DNA of 64,000 bases from Puccinia triticina (lineage: Eukaryota; Basidiomycota; Pucciniomycetes; Pucciniales; Pucciniaceae): the NCBI RefSeq assembly GCF_026914185.1, contig NC_070564.1:5766001-5830000 (forward strand). Reading direction: 5' to 3'. This document shows positions 26,230-38,059 of this stretch, piece after piece. Within the stretch, counting starts at the first letter, position 1. The number at the start of each line of letters is the position of its first letter. Position numbers and translations under genes: made by a program. Below the pieces are notes generated by a model. It had not been told where the DNA came from, did no database searches, and worked only from the letters and a program-made list of their open reading frames with translations.

Positions 26230-26935
26230 GAGCATCTGCATTGGTTGCGGATTAAGGGGATTAGTGTAACTAATCCTCCTCGGCAACCGCATCAGGTCCA
26301 ATTTAATTGGACTAAACTCCTCCCGGGAGTACAATTTGGAGTAAGCAGGAGTAAATTTACTCCTTGCTAATCCTGGGAGTAAGCGCTGCATGCAGACACT
26401 CCTCCCCACCCAAAAGTATGCACCAAACACAGCTTACATAAGCTGTAGGTGCATACTACATACTTAGGCTGTGTTTGGCAGTGTCATATTAGCACTCTTC
26501 ACGTAAGCTAAACATCAGCAAGATTGAAATAAAGTTTATCCCATTGTGCCAGCCAATTTGGCTGGGAAAGTATGCTGATGTATATCTCTCACCATGGTCA
26601 TAGATTTCTTACGTGAACAGTGCTATTACACAGTGTAATGTTCAAAATGCAATACCATTACATATGTAAAAAACATTTTTTAGGATAGTCTTTTGAAAGT
26701 AAGCTGTCATAAAGCTTGATAGTTTACTTCAAAAAGATCAGGCCCAAAAATAATGTTTTACATAATGTAAAGGGGCATGCCCCAATTATTTATTGCACAA
26801 TAATGACACTGCCAAACAGGGCCTTACTCATCATTTAAGCCCGCACCAATGCGGTTGACCACCCGGATTAGTGCTAATCCCGGAGTAAGCTAATCTGCTA
26901 CTCCTCAAGTTACACCCGCACCGATGCGGATGCTC
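26230..26935. mobile_element. MITE with GAGCATCTGCATTGG ends, TTA duplication
   Basis: The left end GAGCATCTGCATTGGTTGCGG pairs with the right end CCGCACCGATGCGGATGCTC. TTA flanks both sides (26227-26229, 26936-26938). Subterminal GGATTAGTG..TAATCC words are also inverted. The TTA duplication is the hallmark of PIF/Harbinger elements. It was about 346 bp long before another MITE (26467-26823) inserted into it. Confidence 0.8.
26467..26823. mobile_element. Nested MITE with GGCTGTGTTTGGCAGTG ends, TTA duplication
   Basis: The ends GGCTGTGTTTGGCAGTGTCA and TGACACTGCCAAACAGGGCC form inverted repeats, flanked by TTA at 26464-26466 and 26824-26826. It lies wholly inside the MITE at 26230-26935. 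The interior is AT-rich and partly palindromic (GGGGCATGCCCC) and has no coding capacity. Confidence 0.85.
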
Positions 26936-26938
26936 TTA

Positions 26939-27487
26939 GGTCTTGGGTTGACAATTCCCAACCAATAAAGGCATTTTTTGTCCAATTTTGACCTGCTGGG
27001 GCTTTCTCCCAAAAAATCCTCCTCTGCATGTACCACGTATCTAGACCAGGTCCAGTTGGGAAAACCCCAATTTCCCCACGTATCCAAAACCCAGAATGAG
27101 CAGAATTTACATGAGGCAGCTTGGTCGGGGCTTTCTGGGGTACTTCTGGGAGGGACGTTAAGTTAGAGGCGCTTCGCGCCCCCACCATTGGACTTAGCTA
27201 AGTTTGTTGCTGATACGATACCCAGTATCAAATTCTTGCGTATTGAAAAAAAAATAAGATCCATGGTATTGCTGTTACCTGCCTTGGATCGGATCGGTTG
27301 CAGCGTTGGTTCACTCCAACCAAGGGAACTCATCAGAGCACTGAAATCACATCCCCCAGAGACCCAACTGAAGTCCCACCCTCCAACCCAAAAAAGTTAT
27401 GTAGAACAGGGGCGCCCCCCGTCCATACCTGGGGACTAGTTAGGTTAGCTCAGAAACATACCACTTTCTTCCGTGATGAATTGCAAA
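26939..27487. other. Spacer with one decayed hairpin unit
   Basis: GGGAGGGACGTTAAGTTAGAGGCGCTTCGCGCC at 27150-27182 carries fragments of the dispersed hairpin family. The remainder up to the KDZ target duplication has no recognised gene. Confidence 0.4.
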
Positions 27488-27495
27488 TGTCTTGG
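27488..27495. repeat. Left target duplication TGTCTTGG of the KDZ element
   Basis: Identical to 38978-38985 and immediately outside the inverted repeats. The exact match argues for a fairly recent insertion. Confidence 0.9.
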
Positions 27496-27625
27496 CACCA
27501 CAATCGACTATCCTCCCCCTACTACATAGCCTCGCTCGAGGGAGTTTTCAGCCTATGTAGAAGGGGTCGACCGCCCTCGCAATCCCTCGCGCGCGCCCCT
27601 TTACATTGCAGACTGTCTTACATGT
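27496..27625 (+). repeat. Left terminal inverted repeat of the KDZ element
   Basis: 130 bp, starting CACCACAATCG and ending TGTCTTACATGT. It contains a subrepeat CTACATAGCC...AGCCTATGTAG that can itself fold, and a GCGCGCGCC-like segment. It matches the right arm except for C/T at about 27533 and G/A at about 27570, both in CpG context. Confidence 0.9.
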
Positions 27626-27952
27626 GTAACACGAACCTGTCTAGAAGGCTGTCCGATCCGCAATTCGGATCAGACTAAGTCGGGGAAAATCCGGATACCT
27701 ACCTGATCGGTGATCACTGTAATTATGAGTGGGAGTTGTGATCCAAAGATAAACAGCTCCTTCTCGAGAACACCGCCCTCCCGTCCTGCGAGAACACCGC
27801 CCTCCCGTCCTGGCCCGCCTTGACCACCCGATCGACGGCACTCCTCAAGTTAAAGAGCTACCCCGCCGAGGACAATACTACCTACTACAATGGCGATACT
27901 ACCAGCTCCGACAACAATACCGCCATTTCTAGCACGGCTCGCGGCAACCCTA

Positions 27953-28125
27953 TCCGTGCGACAGGCAGCAGGATGGTTAACATGATCTACAATGGACCGG
28001 CTCGCCGCCCTCGAGTCCGCAGACGCGGCGACCCCCGTATCCGTGCGACAGGCAGCAGGATGGTTAACATGATCTATAATGGACCGGCTTGCCGCCCTCG
28101 AGTCCGCACAACACCAACCCAGCGC
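27953..28125 (+). repeat. Tandem duplication at the transposase N-terminus
   Basis: The block starting CCGTGCGACAGGCAGCAGG and reaching CCTCGAGTCCGCA occurs twice, about 90 bp apart, with four or five differences. It encodes RATGSRMVNMIYNGPA both times. Frame is kept, so it adds about 30 residues. Confidence 0.85.
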
Positions 28126-31100
28126 GAAATCCTTCAGCAAGCTCGCTTTGACCAGAATATCCGCGATGGTCAACGGCTGGGTGCTATTCCTGAAGCTCCA
28201 ACCCCTCTAGCTAGACCGACCAACCCCACAAACGATGATATAACCAACCCTCCGGACGGAGCTAACCATCAGATGCCATTTGAGGAAAATCTCCAAGACC
28301 CCGCGTGGCTGGATGACGATCCTATCTTGGCTCATGCTAGCTATCATCGAATGCGCCGTTACGCTGAACGCCGAGAGATCATTAGCACCCAATGGACACA
28401 ATTGGAGACCCAAGTCACATCAGCTTACCTGCAGTGTCAACGTGATACCTCCAACTGGACATATCAACCTCAAGGTTTACCAGCTGAGTTGTGTACCTGT
28501 TTGTCCGACAATATTCATGAACGACAAGTAGATCTCATTGATATTCTCCGTAAGTCCCTCTTCTCCTTAGTTTTGAATCAAGAGGAACTAATCAGCCTCA
28601 ATTTTGTAGAACATCGTCCGCGCACCGCTATTCCCTTCTGCAAGTGTGTACCAGACGTAGTTCGATTAATTCACCACGGATATTTTGCCTCTTCTGCCGA
28701 TCAACCACGAACAGCATTTTCAATACAATTGGTCCAGTTCCATCATTTCATGTGGCAATCAGCTGTTGTCTCTTCTTCAGCTTTTGTGAAAGCCCTCGCC
28801 GCCTCCTTAGGACCTCGAAGTAACCAAGCAATGTTTGCTCGCATCCTTGTACGCACCAAGAAAATTCTTAACGATGGATTGCAGCTCTCCAAAGTCAATC
28901 TTTGGGCCAATAAGTGCCCTCGATGTTTTGGTCCCGGGTTGAATGAAGTCAAATCAAACCCAAATGAACCAGACGTGATCATTGCTATGGATGGAAACTT
29001 CCAACAACAACACTATGCTCATGCCAGTAAAGACCGCCCTCGTGATGATCAGTATCCAGTCGATTTTCTGTCACCCTTGCAGCTAAATGCTGATGTTACA
29101 GCAGTAGAATCTACCGAGGCTGTTGCTGTAGGAATTGATGTAAGTGGCCTCTCTCACCAGGTAGAATAATTGCTTACAGCCAATGTACTCTAGCCACCAT
29201 GTTCCGACTTGCATAAAGCCGCAAATGATACTCGAAGCGGGACAAGCTGGGAGAAGTGTGATGATAATGGTCTTTTTGCCGGCGCATGTCAACATGACGC
29301 TCCTTTGCTCTTTGCTAACATATTTCAGACTGGTGAAAAGTGAGCCCAGCTTATTGCCTGACATCCGAAATGTAGCTAACTACGTCAATATCTACAGGCT
29401 ATATTATCCGGTTTCGATTGTGCGCAATATCATTGATGACTTCCCCAGCCACAAATTTGGCATTCTTTATGACCTTGGGTGCCATCTCGAGACTCATTTC
29501 AGGAAGGTAAGATATAAAAACATCTTGATTTGGTTGCAATCAAACTAACAAGCATGCTGTGTAGAGGGGATTGTTAGACAATTGGATTGATGACCTGACG
29601 TTTGGGACATCAGTGTTCCATTCATTTGTGCATGAATGGTCATGTCAAGTGAAGTATAACCCTCGACTGAACCCCTGGTGGGGATTATCAGATGGCGAAG
29701 GTCTTGAACGCCTCTGGTCTTTTTTTTCACAACTTGTTTCCGCACTTCGTGTCTCAACTCGACTACATCGGCTCACTCAACTACAGGCCCAAGCCGATTA
29801 CTATACCCAAAACCTCATGGAAATGACAGGTGATTAACTCACATCATCCATCCACCCAAAGCGTTGAAGAGAAATTCATCATGATTTCAACCCCTTAGCC
29901 AATTGGATTTTCAAACGGCTGGTTTATGCTACGGAGGTAGTTCGGTCATCAACTTCTGAACTCAGCAAGCTCCATGCTAAAGACAACAGGTTTACTCCGG
30001 GACAGAACTACACGAACGAGTTCTTTGAGGAGCAATGGCGGATGGAGCAGGAATATCATCGTCGGACTAATCTAACTGTGAAGAAACAGAAGATTGAACT
30101 TGGGAAGCTTTTATGCCTCGAAGAAGCCCTTGACACTGCATGGTAAGCTTCTCGACTTCTATTTGGGGCACGTAACCATTACTTATTTTCTTATTGCATC
30201 TCAGGAGAAATGTGGTCCTTACACCTGAGCAAGCACTTGCACGTGCAACTGCGTGTGCTACTCTTACGCGGAAGATTGCCGACTTGCGGGCATTGGTTGG
30301 AGACAAATTGCTCACAGCAGTGAGTGGTATTGAGACGGGTAAATCAAACTGTAGCCTTTTATTATAAATGTTAGAAATTGACCTACCTACGCTTTGGATC
30401 TTCAAAAACAACAGTGGAGGAACGAGAACTGCTGATGAAGATTTGGTACAACAAAACAGAACTACGACAAAAGTTCTTAGCTTTGCTCCAGGAGAAGCAA
30501 CCATTGGTACGAGTCCGCCGCAGAGGTGAATCAACCTCAATTGGTAGGCCCTCCTTGTTGTATGTCTTTTGTTGAGGAATTGAGCAATAAACGATCTCTA
30601 CTTGCAGGTACGCGTGGTCAGCAAAAGCTCATGGCTTTGCTGCGAAAACATGCGGAGCGGCTGCATACAGTCCTGGATGTGTACACTAAGCAAGTCAATT
30701 GGTATGTGGCAGCCTATCCTGCCCGACCAGCTCCACCCATCATTGGGTATTCCCAACTCCTGGAGCTGCAATCCGACGACCCTTTCTGGAACGATGGCTT
30801 GTTTTCCGAATCAAACGAAGCATGGGCAATTGACTTGACAACCCAGCACGGAATCCGTCACCTGGCTTGCTTGAATCAAGGGAAGGAAGAGGTCCGTTGG
30901 CTTGGATGGGAAACTAGGAGGGCGATGCGATGGGCCAGTCACCGCCATAATCAACTCAAAACAAACATTCGGCTGCTCTCTGAACTATCGGAAGATCAGC
31001 AGACTTCCGATGATCTACCTGAAAATCTCCGCCCACTTGTTGCACATTCTTACCTCCTTGACAATGACAGCATGTCTATTCGGCTTCAGCGTGTTCGTGT

Positions 31101-31494
31101 TCTTCTCCACTCGGCATACATTGAGATGATGGACTTGCAGCTTGAGTGGGACCCACTGATAAGCAAAATCTTGAAGAACACCGCTCCTCAGAATGACAAT
31201 GGCGAAATTGAAACATCTTGGAATCTGCAGATGAGTCACATCCATTGGCTTCACGACACAGATTATTTCTCTGGCATACCTGGGGATATGCATGACCTAG
31301 CCCTTGCAGCAGACAAACCTCTACCAGATAATTTGCCTCCCCCATTATCAGCTCCAAATTTTCCTCCCCCATCTTCAGATCCAAATGATAATGAGGAGGA
31401 AGATGATGGCCAACAGGACTATCTGGAGCAAATGGAGAATGTTTTGTCAGCCACAATGTTTGATGACTTGATTCAAGGTGGAGGGAGTGTGTGA
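27973..31494 (+). CDS. KDZ family transposase with CxC1-type N-terminal region
   Basis: Nine exons: 27973-28549, 28610-29139, 29194-29339, 29398-29506, 29565-29829, 29899-30142, 30205-30338, 30415-30543, 30608-31494. All phases agree and there is no stop, giving 1006 residues. The enzyme is predicted to cut and paste the element in the nucleus. The CxC1-like part (about residues 190-260) reads PFCKCVPDVVRLIHHGYF. The RNase H-fold core follows with acidic residues in MDGNFQQQHY (Asp320), GILYDLGCHLE (Asp443) and LSDGEGLERLW (Glu499/Glu502). CPRCFG precedes the first Asp. The C-terminus is acidic and Pro-rich. The N-terminus contains a duplicated segment (RATGSRMVNMIYNGPA twice), so a second Met 87-90 bases downstream could also start translation. 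An upstream frame is open to 27820 without ATG. The first intron (60 bp) lacks stops. Confidence 0.9.
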
Positions 31495-32977
31495 ATCATT
31501 TGTTAGCCATGTACTTGGATTCATTTATTGTGTTAATACCTTATTTTATTTGACTGGTCAGAAATGCTGCCTATTATTTGATTGGCCAAAGTTGCTTCTC
31601 ATTGTTAGAGCCAAGTTGCTTCCCATCATTTTTGCCAGAAATGCTGCCTATCATTAGACTTACCAGATTCACTTTCCATTGTGAGAATTTCCCGAAATGG
31701 TTGTAGGGTGCATACTCAGGTGTAGGATGATAGATAAAAGTTGAGATTTGAGCAGTGAGTGGTAAAAATGGAGTGAAACATTTATGATTTCAATACTTGG
31801 GTCATATATTCTGTGGAAGATGCAAGCCACACAAATTTGAACTGTGCAGTATCTAGAAAGATCACAGGTTAGTCATCTGTATTTACCAAACTATTCCAAA
31901 CAAAGTATTGAAGAATGTTTCACTATTCCACAATTTGGAATCATGATGTGTGTCATTTCTAATTAGTGCACTTCAATTCAAATTGAACATATGCTGGATA
32001 AGTATTAATAAAGCTGTTCAAAGTATGGAGAAATGTTTAAAATTAATTGAAGTCAAAATCTAGAACTCAACCAGGGGCCACAATTTCTAGTTTTTGGGCT
32101 TTGCAGTTAGGCTGGATGAGTATTACACAAACTGTTCAAATGATTCAAAAGCATGAACTTTTGTTTTATATTAATTGAAATCAAATATTCCATGATTTGG
32201 AATCATTGCAGCTGCAGCAGCTTGGCTTACTAAATTGGGACTCAGGAATGAGGGGGCACCATTTCTAGTTTGTGTACAATATAGCCATACTTGGATTTAA
32301 AATGAGAATGTTTCTGTTGGATGAATATTCTGAATCTGTACAATATATTCAAATCATTTTGAATATAATCAGACTGATTTGAAATGGCACACCTATTTGA
32401 GTGTCCAGTGTTACCAGAACTGCAAGTCCAGTGTGATTCTGATAGACATATATATATAGTGAGTGCATCAGAATTTTTGCTGAATGTATTTTAGAGTGAT
32501 TGGTGCATCAATTAATTAGGCCCTTTTGTTAGTGTCATCAGCGAGCTTGATAAATAATCTGAAGGCAAGTGAAATCCAAGTGAAGCCCCCTTTTTTGCAG
32601 GGAGGATTTTCACATGTCACAAATATTACGTTGTTTATCACACTTGATTATGACACAACAAATGGGGCCTTATCACTTCAAACTGGGGCCTTATCACTTC
32701 AAACTATTGGATTAATAGATTGGTACACATTTTTTTTTTATCTCAACTATCAGTCAGATTCACAAATGATTACCTTAACTACGGGCAGACAGGTGTTGTT
32801 CCAGCACGCAATGTCACCCCAGCAGTCACTGCTGTCACCAAGTTTATGTGCCACTGCACACTTGTTGGTAATGAGCCTGTTTGAAGTAGCCTGTGCTTGA
32901 TTTAGGTTGTGTGTTCAAGCCCCACATTGGTCAGCAGTACTGATGTTGACAAGTTGCATTTGATAGAAGCAACACCA
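31495..32977. other. Non-coding interior of the KDZ element
   Basis: AT-rich, with repeated AATTTCTAGTTT and TTGGAATCAT words between 31900 and 32400 and a short direct repeat GGGGCCTTATCACTTCAAACT at 32665-32706. A frame at 32526-32900 has no recognised domain. GTGTTCAAGCCCCAC at 32910 looks like an RNA polymerase III B box without a convincing A box. Confidence 0.4.
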
Positions 32978-34044
32978 CACATATTACGTTACACTTAGTG
33001 TAGCGGTTTTTTGGGGCCGCTACGCTAATATTACAATGTAGCTTATACTCTAGCTGGTAGTTCAGTGGCTTTATTTAGGGTATCATCAACTTTAAAACTG
33101 CTGTGCTGTGCTGAAACTCAGCGGGTCAGAGGTTGAGCCCACTGCTGATTAATATCACCGGACAAAACTGGCAATTTTCAGCCAGCCAAATCAGCAGTAA
33201 ACTGCTGTGCTAACACTGCTTTCAGTGGAAAACCTCTAAAAACAGCGACAGCACAGCAATCAAACAACACTCATCTGGGTACCAAAGGATCAGACAACGG
33301 CTGATATCAGCGGTTGAATGATATTTTTTTTTGGGAGTTTTGGAACAATCATTTTTTGGGATGTAGCAAACTTGGATGTTGCGCCCCGCTGCAGCTGGGG
33401 GAGTATTCAGCGCTCCCAGCAGGGTGCAGAAATGTGCGCGCACTGAAACCGGTCAGCAGCTGCGGCAGTTGTCAGCGCTGCCAGCGCAGCAAAGAAAAAT
33501 AAGCGCACTAACAGTGGGAAAGCGGTCAGTGGCTGTGGCAGTAGTCATCCCTGCCAGCGGGGCGCAAGAAAATCAGCAACAAAGCAGTCAGCTGTTTTTT
33601 TGCTGCACTAATTCTCAGCTTTTGTGCTCCTTTTGGCGCTGTGTAACACTGATCAACATCAGGTGTCAGCAGTGGAACACTGAATTCAGCCTTAGCTCAG
33701 CACTCTAACCGCTTCACTAAAACTGATTGGGCTAGAGGATTGGCAGTAGCAAGACCACATATATTATACTAATTACATTAGCACCGCTAGAAATTAAATG
33801 TAGCTGAGAGCCGCTAAACTTCCAGGCTGTTAGCTTTAGCTGTAATATTGACCGGCTAAGCTCTGCTAACGCTAGATTGCAGCTAATTAGCGGGCCGCTA
33901 CAGCTAATTAGCTGCAATTTGTAGCTAAACATGCACTTTTTCCCAAAAACTTTGTAGCTGTAATTGTAGCTGATTATAAGCTACATTGTAATACTAGCCT
34001 AGCGGCCACAAGAAACCGCTACACTAAGTGTAGCGTAATATGTG
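32978..34044. mobile_element. TIR element nested in the KDZ interior
   Basis: The left arm CACATATTACGTTACACTTA and the right arm TAAGTGTAGCGTAATATGTG are inverted. Pairing continues for about 75 bp through GTGTAGCGGTTT and TACAATGTAGCTTATA. The interior includes CAGC-rich palindromic sequence and a tRNA-like box pair near 33051-33140. No transposase and no clear target duplication were found. Confidence 0.65.
33046..33145 (+). repeat. Possible tRNA-derived SINE head
   Basis: TAGCTGGTAGTTCAGTGG (33051-33068) resembles an A box and AGAGGTTGAGCCCACT (33127-33142) a B box, spaced as in some tRNA-derived SINEs but wider than in a tRNA. No poly-A tail is evident. It lies inside the TIR element at 32978-34044. 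Confidence 0.35.
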
Positions 34045-34449
34045 CAGTGTTGGTGGTAGACCGCTGTGCTGCAATGAAAGCGCAACGCAGCAGTGTTGCT
34101 TTTGGTATCATCAACCGTGATTGAGCATTGAAACCAAACAAAAGAACTCTGTTTGTTTTTTAACGTATTTCTTGCAGGCAAGGGTGCAGAGCAATGTGGA
34201 AAGCAAGATAAATGACAAGAATAAAACAGGAAGACAGTTTTCATGTTATGAAGATCTAGAAGAGTAGTGAAAATATTTCAAGACAGAAAATAAACGGAAA
34301 GACAACTCCAATTTGAGTCTGAAAATGTAAGAAAAAGTCTTGGATCAGGGGGGGATGGGTAGGAAAAGTGGGTTTCAAATGGTAGCTGCTTCGATGTTGT
34401 CGTCATAAGGGCTGGACTGATGAGCTGCATCAGTCTGGTTCCACGGAGT

Positions 34450-36077
34450 TCAAACGATGTCAATCAGATTATCGTCCAAGTCCAAATGAATAGCTGTTAT
34501 GTGGTCAACATGGAGCGAACGACTCGGTCGGCTGATCCACTCAATTTTGGTCCTGGCCAGAGGTGCGAGCGCCAACTTATACCCGGAGCTGGCCAGTCTT
34601 GATTGAGTATTGGTCCACGGCCATGTCTTGACAATACCTTTGGTCTTGGCCTCTGGATTCATGATTGTGATTTCAGAAATGATATAGTTGGATGCAGAAC
34701 AGGAGACATGATGTGTGTGCTTACTTATAAATTCACGCATCCTGTCAGTGACCTTAACATCATGTGATGGCTTCTTACCACCTTTGTTTTGGGGTTTAGT
34801 TGCCAAGTCAGTGATCTGAGCAATACTGTATCCGGTGATGTAGGATTGCAATCGAGCAGCATAATGCTTCTCAGCATCGACATCTTTGGCGTAATTGAGG
34901 AAAACGTTGGCAACAGGTGTGCTTTGCAAGATTTGATAGCTGCTTGCGCCAAGGTGGGTGGACACCGCAAAGACCACAAACTGCGCGTTGTGGGTTGCTG
35001 CGACTGAAGTGGCCTGCCACAGAAAAAAACCGGCTGTCAACTAGGTGTATCACAATAAGGGTGACAAGCGGGAGGCACACCTTTTCAATAAATTCATTAA
35101 CACATTTCTGAACACAATGGTAGTCATTCTTGAGGGAGACCTCACTGCGAACGGAAGTAACACCACCACCCACCTGTCCTGAAGGAGCCGAGGAAAAAGG
35201 CTCTTCAGGAAGGATCAACTCACCCGACTCGTCTTCATCAAGGGCACGTTCTTCATCAGTCAATCCATCGTCAAGGTGTTTTGCAAAAGCTTTTTTCTCC
35301 TCCAGGGTAAGCTTCTTCCACAACTCAGAGACTTTCTTCATCGCCGAATCATCATCGACACCACCAACTAAAGATGATAGAAATGTTAGCCACCACATGG
35401 ACATATGAAAAAGGTCAATCAGAACGGAAAAACATCAATAACTTACCTTCTTTGAATATTGTTCGAGCTTCAGGGGTCTTGAGAAAAAGATTCCAGCAGT
35501 TTGGTCCCTTTAGGGCGAGGCGCTTTCCCCTTGAAAGGTCCAATCTGTTATTCAAGCAATGTTAGACAGGGCGTAGGTTATGGGAAGAAACTCACAGAAA
35601 GCCATCAATCATCGCAATGGAGAGCTGATACTCAATTGCTTTGATTGCTAGAAGTTTCCTTTGCTCCTCATAGAATTCGAGAAAGAAATTGCGGTCTGCT
35701 TGGGACATCAATCCTTTTGAGTTCTCTTGCGCTTGGACAACAAGTTTGTTGTAGGACTTCTGAAGGAGGACTTCGATTGATTGGGGTGAAGCAGAATCAT
35801 CGTCATTGGTGGTACGTTTCCTTTTTTTGGTTGGGCGTTCGGTAAGAGAGGTGGAAGCGGGTGGCTGAACTTGAGGGATACCAGCAGGTGAGTTGGGCTG
35901 AGAATTTTGGCTGGCGGCATCTTCAAGATTGTCAATAATGGGAGCGCTGTGACCAGATCGAAGAAGCAAAGAGTGTTGACTTGGGCTGGGGATAGATCCA
36001 CGAGGATTCAGGATGGGCTGATCAAGACCGTATTGATACTGAGGTGGGACGATGTGGGCAGCGGAGTGAGGAGGCAT
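34450..36077 (-). CDS. KDZ-borne accessory protein with HMG-box-like segment
   Basis: Four exons on the minus strand: 36077-35596, 35544-35447, 35367-35081, 35013-34450, with consistent phases and 476 residues. It starts MPPHSAAHIVPPQYQYG. Residues about 85-120 are basic (RPTKKRKRT, a likely nuclear signal). Residues about 165-235 read GPNCWNLFLKTPEARTIF, then AMKKVSELWKKLTLEEKKAF, which is the helix pattern of an HMG-box. An acidic stretch follows (LTDEERALDEDESGE), then a C-terminal half of unknown fold. It lies inside the KDZ element, convergent with the transposase, and has no stop or frameshift. A DNA-binding partner of transposition is the likely role. A GTAAGC word near residue 390 could mark an alternative intron. 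Confidence 0.75.
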
Positions 36078-36248
36078 GTTGAAGAGACCGGGTGACGGCT
36101 TGAGGAATAAAAAAGAGCGCGTTTCTGAGGTGGTGATCGTCTTCCAACAAACCAAGGTACCGTTTGGACACTGTAAGGTTAGGTCTAACTTGCAGCAGGG
36201 GATACGCTGCGCAGCCGCGGCTCTGTCCGAACTTGAAGACTGATGTTT

Positions 36249-36354
36249 ACATGTAAGACAGTCTGCAATGTAAAGGGGCGCGCGCGAGGGATTGCGAGGG
36301 CGGTTGACCCCTTCTACATAGGCTGAAAACTCCCTCGAGCAAGGCTATGTAGTA
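36249..36354 (-). repeat. Right KDZ inverted repeat, inner part
   Basis: It starts ACATGTAAGACAGTCTGC and runs to GGCTATGTAGTA. It is the reverse complement of the left repeat, interrupted at 36354 by the TA-flanked element. The remaining 24 bp of the repeat resume at 38954. Confidence 0.9.
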
Positions 36355-37131
36355 CACAGCAGTTGCGCGGATTAAGGTTTTGCCCGTCAAAACTGCCGTC
36401 AAAGACAAAACACCCGCCTGATTGACCGCCCACCTGTCGGCCTCCAGTCAGCCGTCAAACTGCCAGCCAAATTAACAGCTGAACAGCCGGCACTTGACTT
36501 CAGGCAAGTTTAACATAACTTGCCTGGGGTCGGTTGGCCGACGAACGCGCTTGACCTGACAACAGCCGGTGGGAACAGTGGCAAGATGCCGGCCTCCAGG
36601 CTAACCCCAAAAAAAGGGCAGAGGGCCAAGACAAAGTCCGCCCATCAGAGGGACACGTCACCCTCGGCCCTCTCATTTTTTCCAAGTCCGCTCATCGGAT
36701 CACCGCCACCCTCCATCTGCCCCACCCTCACCAACCCACATCCTCAGATGTGTCCCTCTGCCCCTGCCTCCTCCTTGCCCGGCCCACACCCCATCCACAG
36801 CACGCCCACCTCCACATCACATCCTCCATCAAGCTCCGCACCTCGCTCGGCTCTCACATCCTCCATCGAGCTCCGCACCTCACTCGGCTCCATCGGCTTC
36901 TTCCGAGCCACGTTCAACTATTGCTCCTCCTCGTCTTCCTCCTTGCCTGCTTGCTTCTGAGCTTATTTTTACTATTGGTCGATCTTTCCAACCACAGGGA
37001 ACGTTGCAAGGACCCGCCGAGATTTGTGCGGTCACTGATGGCCAGGCCTTTTCTTCTCATCACGGCCTCCAAGCTGAGGGAACACCGCATCAGCCAACCA
37101 CGCCAAGCCCATGATGAGCCCATCCCGCCGG

Positions 37132-38055
37132 TGTGGTAAGCCAATCCTGAATATGGCACCAAAGTTTAAGTCTTTTCCCCTCAATATAACCCTCTCTGGA
37201 ATACTCAAGCACCCACCTCCCTTAAGGATCAAGGCCAGGACAACTCATACCCATCAACAGGCCCCCCTTTCTCTCTTCACCCTTTTTCCCCACCTTCTGG
37301 ATACCCACCTACACCAACTCAGTATTTCTCAGGCTCCCAGCTAGGCACAAGTGGGAGAAAGTCACCCATCAGACAGAGCCAGACTATTAGGAAAGACCCT
37401 GGACATTGACCATCTTTTCTTCCCTTCCCAAACCAGCATAACAACCCCAATTAGGATTAGCCACACATGTAATAACCATAGAGATCCCATCTTGGTTACC
37501 CCTTGTCCCCTTTGGTTTCAGCCCTTCCCTTTTCAGACTCTCATGTGATATGTAAACCCTTGTTGTGATGTTTCATTGTCTCTCCACATTTCAGCCTCTT
37601 CTCAGAACTTCCCATCTCCATAGTAGTTTCAGCCTCAGCCCCTTGATTGAGAATTTTCCCTGTTTCATCTTTTCTTCCAACCACAACTCAGCCCCATAAT
37701 ATTTTGTATATAGTCTGCCCTCTTTGGCCCTACCTTTTGTCCCCCATCAGATCCTGCCCCAGAAATTCAGATAACTGGTCACCATTCACTAGCCTAGCTT
37801 ATGCCATTAAATCAGAGTGGACAAGCTTGATAAGTCTATGCCAAATATATCAGGTTGGACAGACTTTACATTACCTTTACCTTGCTATTAGATTAGTAGA
37901 AATTAAACCCTTAGACATACCTCAAGAATCCTCTATAGCCACACCTTTCCTTAAGAGTCCATACTCTTATATTCTTTTTCTTGTTCCCCTGAGAGGCAGC
38001 CCTTCAAGCACCAAATCCCTCTCAAGCTCTATTCTTCCCTCAGAGTAGTTCCACA
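37132..38055 (+). mobile_element. Solo LTR, family L2, nested in T1 copy 1
   Basis: It begins TGTGGTAAGCC and ends GTTCCACA, 924 bp, flanked by CCGG at 37128-37131 and 38056-38059. The same site in T1 copy 2 is empty and has a single CCGG (GCCGGCTGAG read on its own strand). TATAACCCTCTC near 37186 may be a promoter. No internal retroelement domain remains, so it is a solo LTR produced by recombination. Confidence 0.9.
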
Positions 38056-38059
38056 CCGG

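Noticed and set aside
36520..36960. 146-codon Pro/Ser-rich frame in T1, also present in copy 2
   Set aside because: Conservation between the copies reflects the shared element. The composition is low-complexity and the frame is broken by the LTR side in copy 1 and shortened in copy 2.
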